A DNA stretch of 8,819 bases from assembly GCA_030605515.1 (NCBI GenBank), contig JAUWIE010000105.1:1-8819 (forward strand), in the 5' to 3' direction. This DNA comes from Thermoplasmatota archaeon (lineage in GTDB: Archaea > Thermoplasmatota > E2 > DHVEG-1). The notes beneath the pieces are model-generated. The model had not been told where the DNA came from. It worked only from the letters and a program-made list of their open reading frames with translations, and did not search any database. The position numbers and the translations under genes were made by a program. Position 1 is the stretch's first letter, and each line of letters starts with the position of its first letter. Positions 1-6,255 of the stretch are shown here, in pieces.

Positions 1-288
1 CATCATTTCCTTTTGAAAAGCCCGACCAACCTCTTGAGACTGCGCCATTTTTTTCCAGTCTGTAAAAAAATTAGTAAGAAACGATGAAAGCGTTACAACA
101 ATTAATCCAGCACAAATTATTGTTAAAACTGGAAAATACCCATCAAAGCCGATTAATGGTTGCAATACCAGTCCAAAATACTCGCCAAGTATCGGTCCAA
201 ATGTTGGCATAATAAATAACATAATCATCATAAAAAGTAATAACATCATTAGCTGACTGCCTTGTGCTTTATCATTTATTTTTCTCAT
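1..288 (-). CDS. EMC3/TMCO1-type (DUF106) membrane insertase-like protein, C-terminus outside window
   Basis: This gene was read by translating the minus strand directly; it has an ATG at 288 and stays open to the window edge, giving 96 N-terminal residues. A short polar start (MRKINDKAQGSQ) leads into a first hydrophobic segment at about residues 13-32. A second membrane segment lies at about 57-75 and is followed by TDWKKMAQSQEVGRAFQKEM at about 76-95. That stretch is the charged cytosolic coiled-coil start typical of archaeal DUF106 proteins. The family belongs to the Oxa1/EMC3/Get1 superfamily, which inserts membrane proteins and often lies just after secY and adk in archaea, as here. The gap to the adenylate kinase stop is only 12 nt, so the gene is probably cotranscribed. 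No clear Shine-Dalgarno sequence precedes the ATG. Family assignment rests on the motif plus conserved order; insertase activity is inferred from the superfamily. Confidence 0.85.
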   Translation of the reverse strand, partial: MRKINDKAQGSQLMMLLLFMMIMLFIMPTFGPILGEYFGLVLQPLIGFDGYFPVLTIICAGLIVVTLSSFLTNFFTDWKKMAQSQEVGRAFQKEMM

Positions 289-300
289 TTTATCAACTTT

Positions 301-849
301 TTAGTTTAATACAGGTTTTGCCTGCTTGACTGCTTCATCAAGTGCACCGTCATGGTTAAATACAATTTTAACTGTGGCTCCGCTTAATGTTGCATATGAC
401 ATTGCTGCAGCCCTGTTTATTTGCTGATGTTCTTCAATTTCTTCCTTTGAATCTGGATCCCTATTTCGAGTGGCGTCTTTTGCTCTTCGATTGTAGATCT
501 CTGTAGGAGATGCTTCGACAACAACAATAGCTGTTGGGTTTAATTTTTTTATAACCCATTCGGGTAATCCTGGCATATATCCTTTAGGAGTTTTTACTGT
601 GCAATGTGTATCTAGAATAACATTTTCCATCTCTGCTACTTTTTCAGCGCTTTTTATCTGCAGTTCTTTTTGTTGTTCAAGTGTAAGCTTTCTCATCTCA
701 TCTCTATCTTCAACTAATCCTAATTCTTGTGCAATATCAACCATAACTGTTCCAAATGTAACAAATTGAATATCCATGCCTTCCGCTGCTTTTTTCATAA
801 CCGTTGTTTTTCCAACACCGGGTATTCCGGTGACAACAATCACTCCCAT
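301..849 (-). CDS. adkA: Archaeal-type adenylate kinase (AdkA)
   Basis: This 182-residue cytosolic enzyme interconverts ATP + AMP and 2 ADP. The N-terminal P-loop GIPGVGKT lies at residues 8-15, with K14 and T15 as the phosphate- and Mg-binding residues. The segment DTHCTVKTPKGYMPGLP (about 80-96) and the run TRNRDPDS...EEHQQINRAAAMSYA (about 127-152) are hallmarks of the archaeal AdkA family, which is distinct from bacterial Adk with its zinc or LID domain. The length matches the family (about 180-195). The ATG at 849 is preceded by AAGGAG (complement of 857-862), a strong ribosome binding site that overlaps the TAA stop of secY at 861-863, so translation of the two is probably coupled. Position between secY and the DUF106 gene is the standard archaeal arrangement. 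Confidence 0.95.
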   Translation of the reverse strand: MGVIVVTGIPGVGKTTVMKKAAEGMDIQFVTFGTVMVDIAQELGLVEDRDEMRKLTLEQQKELQIKSAEKVAEMENVILDTHCTVKTPKGYMPGLPEWVIKKLNPTAIVVVEASPTEIYNRRAKDATRNRDPDSKEEIEEHQQINRAAAMSYATLSGATVKIVFNHDGALDEAVKQAKPVLN

Positions 850-854
850 AATCT

Positions 855-863
855 CTCTCCTTA
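855..863 (-). promoter_or_regulatory. Ribosome binding site of adkA overlapping the secY stop codon
   Basis: Read on the minus strand, the bases are TAAGGAGAG. The TAA ends secY, and AAGGAG/GGAGAG sits 7-8 nt before the adkA ATG. This is the clearest Shine-Dalgarno sequence in the window and implies translational coupling inside the operon. Confidence 0.7.
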
Positions 864-2399
864 CTCTGCTCCAAAGAATCCTCGAAGTACAGGATGCATT
901 TCCATAGCTTGCTCTTTAGCAATATCCTCATATAAACGAATAATAATGCCAACAGTGAGTAGAACGCCTGTACCACTGGCATTTCCAATAGTACCTATGG
1001 CATCTGCAAACCCAGCTAACGCTCCAACGGCAGCACCACCAATAACAGTTACAACCGGAATATATCTTTCTAAAACCTTTCTTAGAACCCTTGGATCACG
1101 TCTGAAACCAGGAATTTGCATACCCGAACTTTGAATTTGACGTGCAACTGAAGAAGGCCCCATATCTGTAGTTTCTATCCAGAACTTAGCAAAGAGTACA
1201 GATCCAAATATCATCACAGATAGATATGCAACTACCTTAAGTCCAAATTGCCAGCCAGCATGAATACCATCACCACCATACATCATCGGCATAAACCAAC
1301 TATTAACTCCGCCTAAGTTCGAGAGATACCATGAACCACCCCCTAAAGCAGTCGATGGATTCGCACCAGCAATATTATACTCACCTATCCACCATTGACC
1401 ACCGATAAACGGTATCCCGCTTAATGCATCATTTGTATAAAACAAAAACGCAAACATGTTGATATTTGCAAGAAGTGCTGCCATAAGAATCACGGGAATA
1501 TTTGATGCATAAATCAAACGAATAGGATATCTTCCACGTGCACCTCGTACTCTTCCATGAGCGAGAGGCAGCTCTATACGAGACGACTCTGTATAGACTA
1601 CAATAAAGAAAATTGCAATTGTCCCAATCAACGCAATTATTGAATTCGCTTGATTAATAAATATCTGTTGATATCCTCCATATTGGCCCATTAGTTGGTT
1701 AAGTGTCATTTCTGTTGCTAAATAATATGTACCCGGAATAACACCTGCAGGTGGATTGATTAAACTTAATTCACCTACTGAAGCAGGTAACCAGTTAAAT
1801 AAACCAGTAAATATTGATTGCGATACACCCGCAGCAATAAACAATGATATGCCAGATCCAATTCCCCACTTAGAGATCAACTCGTCCATAAAGAACACAA
1901 GTAAAGCACCTAAACATAATTGAGAAATAATAATAATATTAGCCCAGTCACCAGTCATACCGATAAGCCCTTCATTTGGCATCAGATATCCAAATACCTG
2001 AGGTACTGCTTCTACAACAATCATTACAATGACAAGTATTTTCTGCGTTCCTTGATAAATTGCTTTATCTTCTTTCTTGGTAAGATCAAGGTTAATTATT
2101 TTTGCACCAACAAAAAGTTGCAGAATAATTGATGCAGTAACAATAGGGCCTATGCCAAGGTGCATAATTGATCCTGAGGCACCAGCCATAATGAATCGGT
2201 ACTGTTCAAATAGATCAATTACATTGCTTTTAAGGCCAAAAATCATTATGTTTGTAAGAATAAAATAAAGAATCAGACAAAGCACAGTCCAAATAATTTT
2301 CGTTCTAAAAGTTGCATGTCCTTCAGGTTTTGTAACCGCAGGCCATCTTTCAATAACTGGTTTTAAGATATATAAACGACTCTTTTTTTCTTCTGCCAT
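861..2399 (-). CDS. secY: Protein translocase subunit SecY (Sec61 alpha)
   Basis: This is the channel subunit of the SecYE-beta translocon in the cytoplasmic membrane, which exports or inserts proteins. The 512-residue product has the expected ten membrane helices: TM1 about 34-56, TM2 about 68-98, TM3 118-140, TM4 155-172, TM5 179-201, TM6 254-270, TM7 298-320, TM8 386-406, TM9 446-466 and TM10 475-490. The plug region is IMAGASGSIMHLGIGP (about 70-85), typical of archaeal and eukaryotic Sec61. The C5 loop HGRVRGARGRYPIRLIYASN (281-300) and the C6 loop with MGPSSVARQIQ and GMQIPGFRRDP (413-436) carry the ribosome-contact residues. It is longer than many archaeal SecY proteins (about 430-480), with extra length in the external TM5-TM6 and TM7-TM8 loops. 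The ATG at 2399 lies 15 nt after the uL15 stop, so the two genes are probably one operon. Confidence 0.97.
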   Translation of the reverse strand: MAEEKKSRLYILKPVIERWPAVTKPEGHATFRTKIIWTVLCLILYFILTNIMIFGLKSNVIDLFEQYRFIMAGASGSIMHLGIGPIVTASIILQLFVGAKIINLDLTKKEDKAIYQGTQKILVIVMIVVEAVPQVFGYLMPNEGLIGMTGDWANIIIISQLCLGALLVFFMDELISKWGIGSGISLFIAAGVSQSIFTGLFNWLPASVGELSLINPPAGVIPGTYYLATEMTLNQLMGQYGGYQQIFINQANSIIALIGTIAIFFIVVYTESSRIELPLAHGRVRGARGRYPIRLIYASNIPVILMAALLANINMFAFLFYTNDALSGIPFIGGQWWIGEYNIAGANPSTALGGGSWYLSNLGGVNSWFMPMMYGGDGIHAGWQFGLKVVAYLSVMIFGSVLFAKFWIETTDMGPSSVARQIQSSGMQIPGFRRDPRVLRKVLERYIPVVTVIGGAAVGALAGFADAIGTIGNASGTGVLLTVGIIIRLYEDIAKEQAMEMHPVLRGFFGAE

Positions 2400-2414
2400 T
2401 GTTCAACCCAATTA

Positions 2415-2873
2415 TTATTCTTCTTTCGCAGGTTCCTGTTCTGTAACCTCTTTTTCCTTCTCATCAACTTTTACAGCTTCTTGTTTAATAATTACTTCTC
2501 CGCCTTTTTCTTTTATTTTTTCTATAGCCTTCTGTGATGCACTATTTACTTTAATTTTCATTCCGTTATTGGCGTTACCGCCACCAAGTAATTTATCATA
2601 TCCTTCCTTTGTAAGATTAATATCTTTTTTATTTGGAAATTTTTCTTCTAATTGACCAACATTTATTATTTTTTCTTCTTTCACAATACTTTGAGGTCTT
2701 TTAAAACCATGTCTACCAAAATGATCAGGCATGTATTTTAACATATACATATATTTATGTTTTAGTAAGCCAGCGTTCCCTCTGCCTCCTCGAAGACCTG
2801 CACCTCTACCGGCCTTTTTACCTCTACCGTGAGTCATTGATCCTCTGAATTTCTTGGTTTTTTCTCTTGCCAA
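2415..2873 (-). CDS. rpl15: Large ribosomal subunit protein uL15 (archaeal L15), TTG start
   Basis: This 152-residue protein of the 50S subunit has a basic glycine-rich N-terminus (RGSMTHGRGKKAGRGAG, about 10-26, then RGGRGNAG at 28-35) that threads into rRNA, as in all uL15 proteins. The middle part HFGRHGFKRPQ (51-61) is archaeal/eukaryotic in type. The C-terminal globular part ends with the family pattern around KIKVNSASQKAIEKIKEKGGEV (about 106-127), and an extra charged Lys/Glu tail covers about 130-152. The start must be TTG at 2873: no ATG lies upstream in frame, and the first internal Met (residue 13) would cut off conserved basic residues. AAGGG lies about 8-12 nt before the TTG as a partial ribosome binding site. 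It is the first gene of the uL15-secY-adkA-DUF106 run; uL30 is not upstream. Confidence 0.95.
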   Translation of the reverse strand: MAREKTKKFRGSMTHGRGKKAGRGAGLRGGRGNAGLLKHKYMYMLKYMPDHFGRHGFKRPQSIVKEEKIINVGQLEEKFPNKKDINLTKEGYDKLLGGGNANNGMKIKVNSASQKAIEKIKEKGGEVIIKQEAVKVDEKEKEVTEQEPAKEE

Positions 2874-2934
2874 TTTTTATCCCTTCTTATGGTTTTTCTT
2901 TTATTGATAAGTTGAAAGCAGATATAGTACCCTA

Positions 2935-2948
2935 TTATTATATTTTCG
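2935..2948 (-). promoter_or_regulatory. Probable archaeal promoter (BRE + TATA box) for the uL15-secY operon
   Basis: On the minus strand the bases read CGAAAATATAATAAT, a purine-rich BRE-like start followed by an AT-only TATA-like box. A transcription start about 25 nt downstream would fall near 2910-2915 and leave a leader of about 40 nt before the TTG of uL15. The region is AT-rich, so chance matches are likely. The call is supported mainly by position: no upstream operon partner exists to supply transcription. Confidence 0.35.
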
Positions 2949-2959
2949 GATAGTGATAG

Positions 2960-2971
2960 TTAACTCGTTAA
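2960..2971. repeat. Short inverted repeat upstream of the uL15 promoter
   Basis: The plus strand reads TTAAC-TC-GTTAA, a perfect 5-bp inverted repeat with a 2-bp spacer, located 12 bp upstream of the proposed BRE/TATA of the uL15 operon. It could be a regulator site, but such short AT-rich palindromes are common by chance. Confidence 0.2.
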
Positions 2972-3159
2972 TATATTTTAAGACCTAGGTAAATATAGCG
3001 ATTTGATTCAATGTTTCAATGAATTTATCTTTCCCTTTTCCCTATCTAATATTACTTGTTTTTATCAATATTTACCATTGATTTTTAGTTTTTAAACCAA
3101 TCTGTTTTTATAAAATCAAGCTCTTTGATATGAACAGTATTTCTTGGACAAATCAATGA

Positions 3160-3771
3160 TTATTTTTTATTTGTTTCAATTCTTAATAAAGTCACATCAT
3201 ACTTCATTATTTTCTTTTCATGGAAGGTATACATCCATTTTATTGGAAAGATATATTCTTTTGAATAAGTAATTCTGCCACCTAACGACAAAATTAATTT
3301 TTCAATGAAAAAAACAGTCTTTGATAAATGAAGAGAATACAATACTTGTGCAATTTTGAAACCTTTTTCAATAAACGCTCTATCAGCTTTTATATTACTT
3401 TTTTGTGCACCAAAAGGAGGGTTCATGATAATAGTATCGCATTTCATTTTGATATTATGTACATCTTGAACATAATATTCTATCTCAAAATTGTTTTTTT
3501 TTGCATATTTTCTAGCAATTTCTACACTCTTTCTATCGATATCTACTCCAGTGACCTTTTTTGCTCCTGTTATAAACATTCCAACTGAGAAAATACCAGT
3601 GCCACACCCCAGATCAAGTACTGATTTATTCTCAATGTCCCCAAGCTGATGCGCGAGAAAAATAATATCAGCAGCTATGTTTGCTGGTGTTAGATATTGT
3701 TCTAAATTAGGTTTTGGTTTTTCATAGGATGGAATTTTTTGCAGTAATATTTCTAATTCTTTTTTTTTCAC
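3160..3771 (-). CDS. METTL5-like SAM-dependent methyltransferase (probable rRNA N6-adenine methylase), GTG start
   Basis: This is a 203-residue class I methyltransferase of the archaeal COG2263/METTL5 type. Visible motifs are LEQYLTP (23-29, the family's N-terminal signature), the SAM-binding loop DLGCGTG (53-59), the acidic motif VDID (76-79), the catalytic NPPFG (117-121, the NPPF typical of adenine-N6 methylases) and YSLH (145-148, conserved in METTL5). Human METTL5 makes m6A in 18S rRNA with TRMT112; an rRNA substrate here is inference from that family. The only reasonable start is GTG at 3771, because the next in-frame Met is near residue 65 and would remove the SAM loop. There is no ribosome binding site; a TATA-like box about 20-29 nt upstream suggests a leaderless message. 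It is on the same strand as uL15 but separated by 286 nt. Confidence 0.88.
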   Translation of the reverse strand: MKKKELEILLQKIPSYEKPKPNLEQYLTPANIAADIIFLAHQLGDIENKSVLDLGCGTGIFSVGMFITGAKKVTGVDIDRKSVEIARKYAKKNNFEIEYYVQDVHNIKMKCDTIIMNPPFGAQKSNIKADRAFIEKGFKIAQVLYSLHLSKTVFFIEKLILSLGGRITYSKEYIFPIKWMYTFHEKKIMKYDVTLLRIETNKK

Positions 3772-3775
3772 GGAC

Positions 3776-3794
3776 GTATATCGTAATGATATAC
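3776..3794. repeat. Perfect 7-bp inverted repeat between TATA box and start of the METTL5-like gene
   Basis: The plus strand reads GTATATC-GTAAT-GATATAC: arms 3776-3782 and 3788-3794 are exact reverse complements around a 5-bp spacer. It starts 5 bp upstream of the GTG and overlaps the TATA-like box, which is where an archaeal repressor would block TBP/TFB or RNA polymerase. No regulator is identified; the operator role is inference. Confidence 0.4.
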
Positions 3795-3800
3795 AATATT
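3790..3800 (-). promoter_or_regulatory. TATA-like box for the METTL5-like gene
   Basis: The minus strand reads AATATTGTATA, centred about 24-27 nt before the GTG at 3771. This spacing would place transcription initiation at or next to the start codon, which agrees with the absence of any Shine-Dalgarno sequence. Confidence 0.4.
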
Positions 3801-3837
3801 TTCTTCGAATAAAATGCTAATAATAAAATATCCATAA

Positions 3838-3845
3838 ATTTTATC
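3838..3845 (+). promoter_or_regulatory. Possible TATA box for tRNA-Ala
   Basis: The bases ATTTTATC lie about 45 nt before the mature tRNA 5' end. A start 25 nt downstream would give a 5' leader of about 20 nt to be removed by RNase P. Support is positional only. Confidence 0.2.
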
Positions 3846-3886
3846 TGCTATAACCAGTTTTAGTGCCGCTTAGTCATCACTATTAG

Positions 3887-3960
3887 GGGCTCGTAGATCA
3901 GCTCGGAAGATCGCCTCCTTGGCATGGAGGAGGCCTCGGGTTCAAATCCCGACGAGTCCA
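3887..3960 (+). tRNA. tRNA-Ala (anticodon GGC)
   Basis: I folded this by hand into a complete cloverleaf of 74 nt. The acceptor stem GGGCTCG/CGAGTCC pairs fully, with a G:U at the third pair; G3:U70 is the main identity element of tRNA-Ala. The D stem GATC/GATC, anticodon stem CCTCC/GGAGG and T stem TCGGG/CCCGA are all perfect, and the T loop is TTCAAAT. The anticodon loop TTGGCAT places GGC at 3921-3923, which reads Ala codons GCC/GCU. The discriminator base is A at 3960. The CCA end is not encoded (CTT follows), and there is no intron. It lies between two divergently oriented protein genes. Confidence 0.97.
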
Positions 3961-4094
3961 CTTACTTTATATTGATAATATCATTCAAAATAGTTGTTTG
4001 GGATTGTTGATTGAAAAGGTTGAAAATTGTTTATTCGATAAACATCTTTTTTTAATGATTCCCAGTCATGCTGAATATAAGAAAGACATAAGTT

Positions 4095-4106
4095 ACTATA
4101 ATATAT
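4095..4106 (+). promoter_or_regulatory. TATA-like box setting the decarboxylase start
   Basis: The bases ACTATAATATAT lie about 18 nt before the ATG at 4118 and 30 nt before the ATG at 4130. Usual TATA-to-start spacing (about 25-27 nt from its centre) gives initiation near 4126-4130, so a leaderless message beginning at ATG 4130 or a nearby start is likely. This argues against the TTG at 3998, which lies upstream of the box. Confidence 0.45.
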
Positions 4107-4117
4107 TTCATGAAATT

Positions 4118-5668
4118 ATGAGAAAAACAATGAAAAACGAGAAAACCTCAAATCTTAGAGATATGATCCTTGATGAAACCTTTGATATTGAACCTGATGA
4201 GATTCGGAAAATTGGATATCATACAACAGATCTCATTGTAGATTATTTTAAAAATATTCATACTCGGCCAATTTTACCTGAGAAAACTCTTGAACAGATG
4301 CGTGAGCTACTAAATGAACCACTACCTCAAATTGAACAAACCCCCCGTGTAGTGTTAGATGAATGCAAAAAAAAGATTATAGAAAACGCAGTTCTTGTCG
4401 GCCATCCACGTTTTCTAGGCTGGATACTAGCATCTGGGACTGCTATTGGTGCATTTGCTGATGGTATAGCAAGTGCGCTGAACCAAAACGTCGCGATCTC
4501 TGGCGTAGGAATGGCAACAGCAACCGAAATGTTAGTAATTGATTGGATTAAAGAAATTCTTGGCTATGATTCAAAAGCTGGAGGTATTTTGGTAAGTGGT
4601 GGATCTATTGCAAATCTCATTTCGCTTACTATTGCTCGTAATGTCAAAGCACAATATGATATCGCCACTCATGGAATAAAACAAGATAACAATATGGTGA
4701 TATATGCTTCTGAAGAAGTACATATGTGTATTCCAAAGGCAGTTAATATTTTAGGCATTGGTACAAATAATATTCGCTGGATTAAGGTAAATGACAACTA
4801 TCGTCTTGATATTTTAGACCTTGAATTTAAAATTGCTGAAGATAAAAAAAAAGGTAAACACCCATTTGCAGTAGTTGCAACTGCAGGAACTGTAAATACT
4901 GGTGCTATTGATCCATTAGAGTCTATTGCTGATGTATGTCAGAAACATAATTTATGGTTTCATGTTGATGCCGCTTATGGTGGTTTTGCAGCATTATCAC
5001 CAAAACTAAAGCCGTTGCTCAATGGCATTTCTCGTGCTGATTCAATAGCATTAGATCCCCATAAATGGCTTTTTATACCTTTTGAAGCAGGTTGTGTATT
5101 AGTTAAGAATCCATTTTTTATGACTCAGACTTTTACTACAAAAACTGACTATATTCATGCAGATAGTACGAAGATTCCTTTAAGCGATGACGTAGATTAC
5201 TCCGAGTATGGTATTCAACTTTCACGAGGATTTCGTGCGTTGAAAATATGGATGTCTCTCAAGCAATATGGTGTTGAAAAATATGGGCGAATAATTGAAC
5301 AAAACACAAATCTTGCAAGATATATGGCTGAATTAATTGAGGAATCTCCTGATTTTAATATAATGTTTCCTGTTAATCTGAGTATTGTTTGTTTCAGATA
5401 TGTTCCAAAGGATATAAATAAAAAATATAAATCGAGACAAAAAAAGAAGATTGAAGAATATTTGAATCATTTGAACAAGGCTATTGTACAAGCTCTACGT
5501 GCAGATCGTCGTGCGTATGTTTCCAGTACAATTTTAGAAGATAAATTTGTATTAAGGGCTTGCATTGTCAATCATAGAACGACAAAAAAAGACATCGTAG
5601 ATATAATAGGTATCATTCGTGAACTAGCCATTACAGAAGATGATGCAATTAGAAATAAATTCTTATGA
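4118..5668 (+). CDS. Group II PLP-dependent decarboxylase, aromatic-L-amino-acid decarboxylase type
   Basis: This enzyme should remove the alpha-carboxyl group of an amino acid with pyridoxal phosphate as cofactor; the substrate (tyrosine, tryptophan, DOPA, glutamate or other) cannot be read from the sequence. With the start used here it has 516 residues. Motifs, in that numbering, are HPRFLGW (96-102, substrate-side segment of the N-terminal domain), VHMCIPKA (201-208, the His that stacks on the PLP ring), HVDAAYGG (282-289, Asp284 pairing with the pyridine nitrogen) and DPHKWL (313-318, Lys316 forming the Schiff base). RGFRALKIW at about 370-378 is also typical. The frame is open back to a TTG at 3998, but the ATG at 4118 or 4130 is preferred because a TATA-like box precedes it and the family fold begins near residue 20. 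The length fits the AADC/TDC group (about 470-520) and exceeds archaeal MfnA (about 380-400). Confidence 0.88.
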   Translation: MRKTMKNEKTSNLRDMILDETFDIEPDEIRKIGYHTTDLIVDYFKNIHTRPILPEKTLEQMRELLNEPLPQIEQTPRVVLDECKKKIIENAVLVGHPRFLGWILASGTAIGAFADGIASALNQNVAISGVGMATATEMLVIDWIKEILGYDSKAGGILVSGGSIANLISLTIARNVKAQYDIATHGIKQDNNMVIYASEEVHMCIPKAVNILGIGTNNIRWIKVNDNYRLDILDLEFKIAEDKKKGKHPFAVVATAGTVNTGAIDPLESIADVCQKHNLWFHVDAAYGGFAALSPKLKPLLNGISRADSIALDPHKWLFIPFEAGCVLVKNPFFMTQTFTTKTDYIHADSTKIPLSDDVDYSEYGIQLSRGFRALKIWMSLKQYGVEKYGRIIEQNTNLARYMAELIEESPDFNIMFPVNLSIVCFRYVPKDINKKYKSRQKKKIEEYLNHLNKAIVQALRADRRAYVSSTILEDKFVLRACIVNHRTTKKDIVDIIGIIRELAITEDDAIRNKFL

Positions 5669-5688
5669 TTGAGCCTTGATCGTTCTAG

Positions 5689-6138
5689 CTATATATTTTC
5701 ATATTCAAATCGTTTATATTTATGCCTCACTTCTGATGAAATAGCCCATAGATATTTAACAATAGGAGTTGGAATTGCCTCAGCTTCATTTTTTGCTTGT
5801 TTTAGATCATCTTTTGATAATTCAGGAAAAATAGGGCATTTGATGACGATATAATCGCGTTTTCCATTTTTATACCTTGGAATAACTGGCCAAATCTTAC
5901 AAAGTTTTGGTTTTAAATGGTGGATATCACAGGAGTAATCATCCTTTAAATAAGGGCATATTCCCTTTTCATTAGGTTTAATTGAATATACATCGTTTTC
6001 ATACTTAATGAAAAAATTACTGTATCCTGCAGCAATGATAGCATTTTTTTCTTGTTTTGTAACTAATGGTCTAACAAGTGTACAACACCAAGCTTTGCAA
6101 TGATTACAAATTGATAAGTATTGATTGGATACACGCAT
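5689..6138 (-). CDS. YkgJ-type cysteine-cluster protein
   Basis: This small (149-residue) protein has eight cysteines in the pattern of the YkgJ/CxxCxxCC family. They are C11-x2-C14-x3-C18-C19 at the N-terminus, then C61 within GICPYL, C70, C80 in a KPKLCKIWPV context, and C101 before PIFPEL. The family is thought to bind a metal or Fe-S cluster; its biochemical role is not established, and I assign none. The frame extends to a GTG at 6183, but the ATG at 6138 is chosen because TTTATAAA is centred about 26 nt before it, the ideal leaderless spacing, and because family members begin just before the first Cys. It converges on the decarboxylase with a 20-nt gap and diverges from the radical SAM gene, so it is probably transcribed alone. 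Confidence 0.8.
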   Translation of the reverse strand: MRVSNQYLSICNHCKAWCCTLVRPLVTKQEKNAIIAAGYSNFFIKYENDVYSIKPNEKGICPYLKDDYSCDIHHLKPKLCKIWPVIPRYKNGKRDYIVIKCPIFPELSKDDLKQAKNEAEAIPTPIVKYLWAISSEVRHKYKRFEYENI

Positions 6139-6159
6139 AGAAATAGAAAAATTGAATGC

Positions 6160-6167
6160 TTTATAAA
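6160..6167 (-). promoter_or_regulatory. TATA box of the YkgJ-type gene
   Basis: The octamer TTTATAAA (self-complementary) is centred 25-26 nt before the ATG at 6138 on the minus strand. This is the best-spaced TATA box in the window and predicts transcription starting at the A of the ATG. It decides the start codon against the upstream GTG at 6183, which lies on the wrong side of it. Confidence 0.55.
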
Positions 6168-6210
6168 CATTACCAAGTATCACAGTTTTAACACATCAAG
6201 CTTAGAAAAT

Positions 6211-6240
6211 AATATATAATAACTAGAATAATATAAAATA
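6211..6240 (+). promoter_or_regulatory. Promoter region of the radical SAM-UbiA pair
   Basis: Two TATA-like stretches occur: AATATATAA at 6211-6219 and ATAATATAAAATA at 6228-6240. The second is centred about 20-25 nt before the ATG at 6256 and would give a leaderless or nearly leaderless message. The first would give a leader of about 15 nt containing GGTTGA (6243-6248), a poor ribosome binding site. The sequence does not decide between them. Confidence 0.35.
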
Positions 6241-6255
6241 TCGGTTGAAAAAACA

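Larger units (their letters stand above)
2874..3159. other. 286-nt AT-rich noncoding gap between uL15 and the methyltransferase
   Basis: I translated and inspected both strands and saw no plausible short gene, no remnant of uL30 or uS5, and no GC-rich structured stretch that would suggest a stable RNA. It holds the proposed uL15 promoter at 2935-2948 and a short palindrome at 2960-2971. There is also a tandem TTCAATG at 3007-3013 and 3016-3022, which I do not interpret. The gap contrasts with the 12-15 nt spacing inside the operon downstream. Confidence 0.6.

Noticed and set aside
727..1134. Plus-strand open frame over the adkA/secY junction
   Set aside because: It is antisense to two well-recognised genes, crosses their boundary and has no family features.
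3076..3158. 9-bp inverted repeat CATTGATTT (3076-3084) / AAATCAATG (3150-3158)
   Set aside because: The arms are 65 bp apart in AT-rich DNA with no further pairing between them, so a chance match is more likely than a structured RNA or terminator.
3887..4000. tRNA-Ala as an integration site for a mobile element
   Set aside because: No integrase gene and no repeat of the tRNA 3' end were seen anywhere in the window.
3998..4117. TTG-initiated N-terminal extension of the decarboxylase (40 residues)
   Set aside because: It starts 37 nt after the tRNA with no ribosome binding site, lies upstream of the TATA-like box at 4095-4106, and adds residues not expected in the family.
5669..5854. Plus-strand open frame directly after the decarboxylase stop
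   Set aside because: It is antisense to the YkgJ-type gene, whose eight-cysteine pattern is convincing; there is no sign that it is a readthrough part of the decarboxylase.
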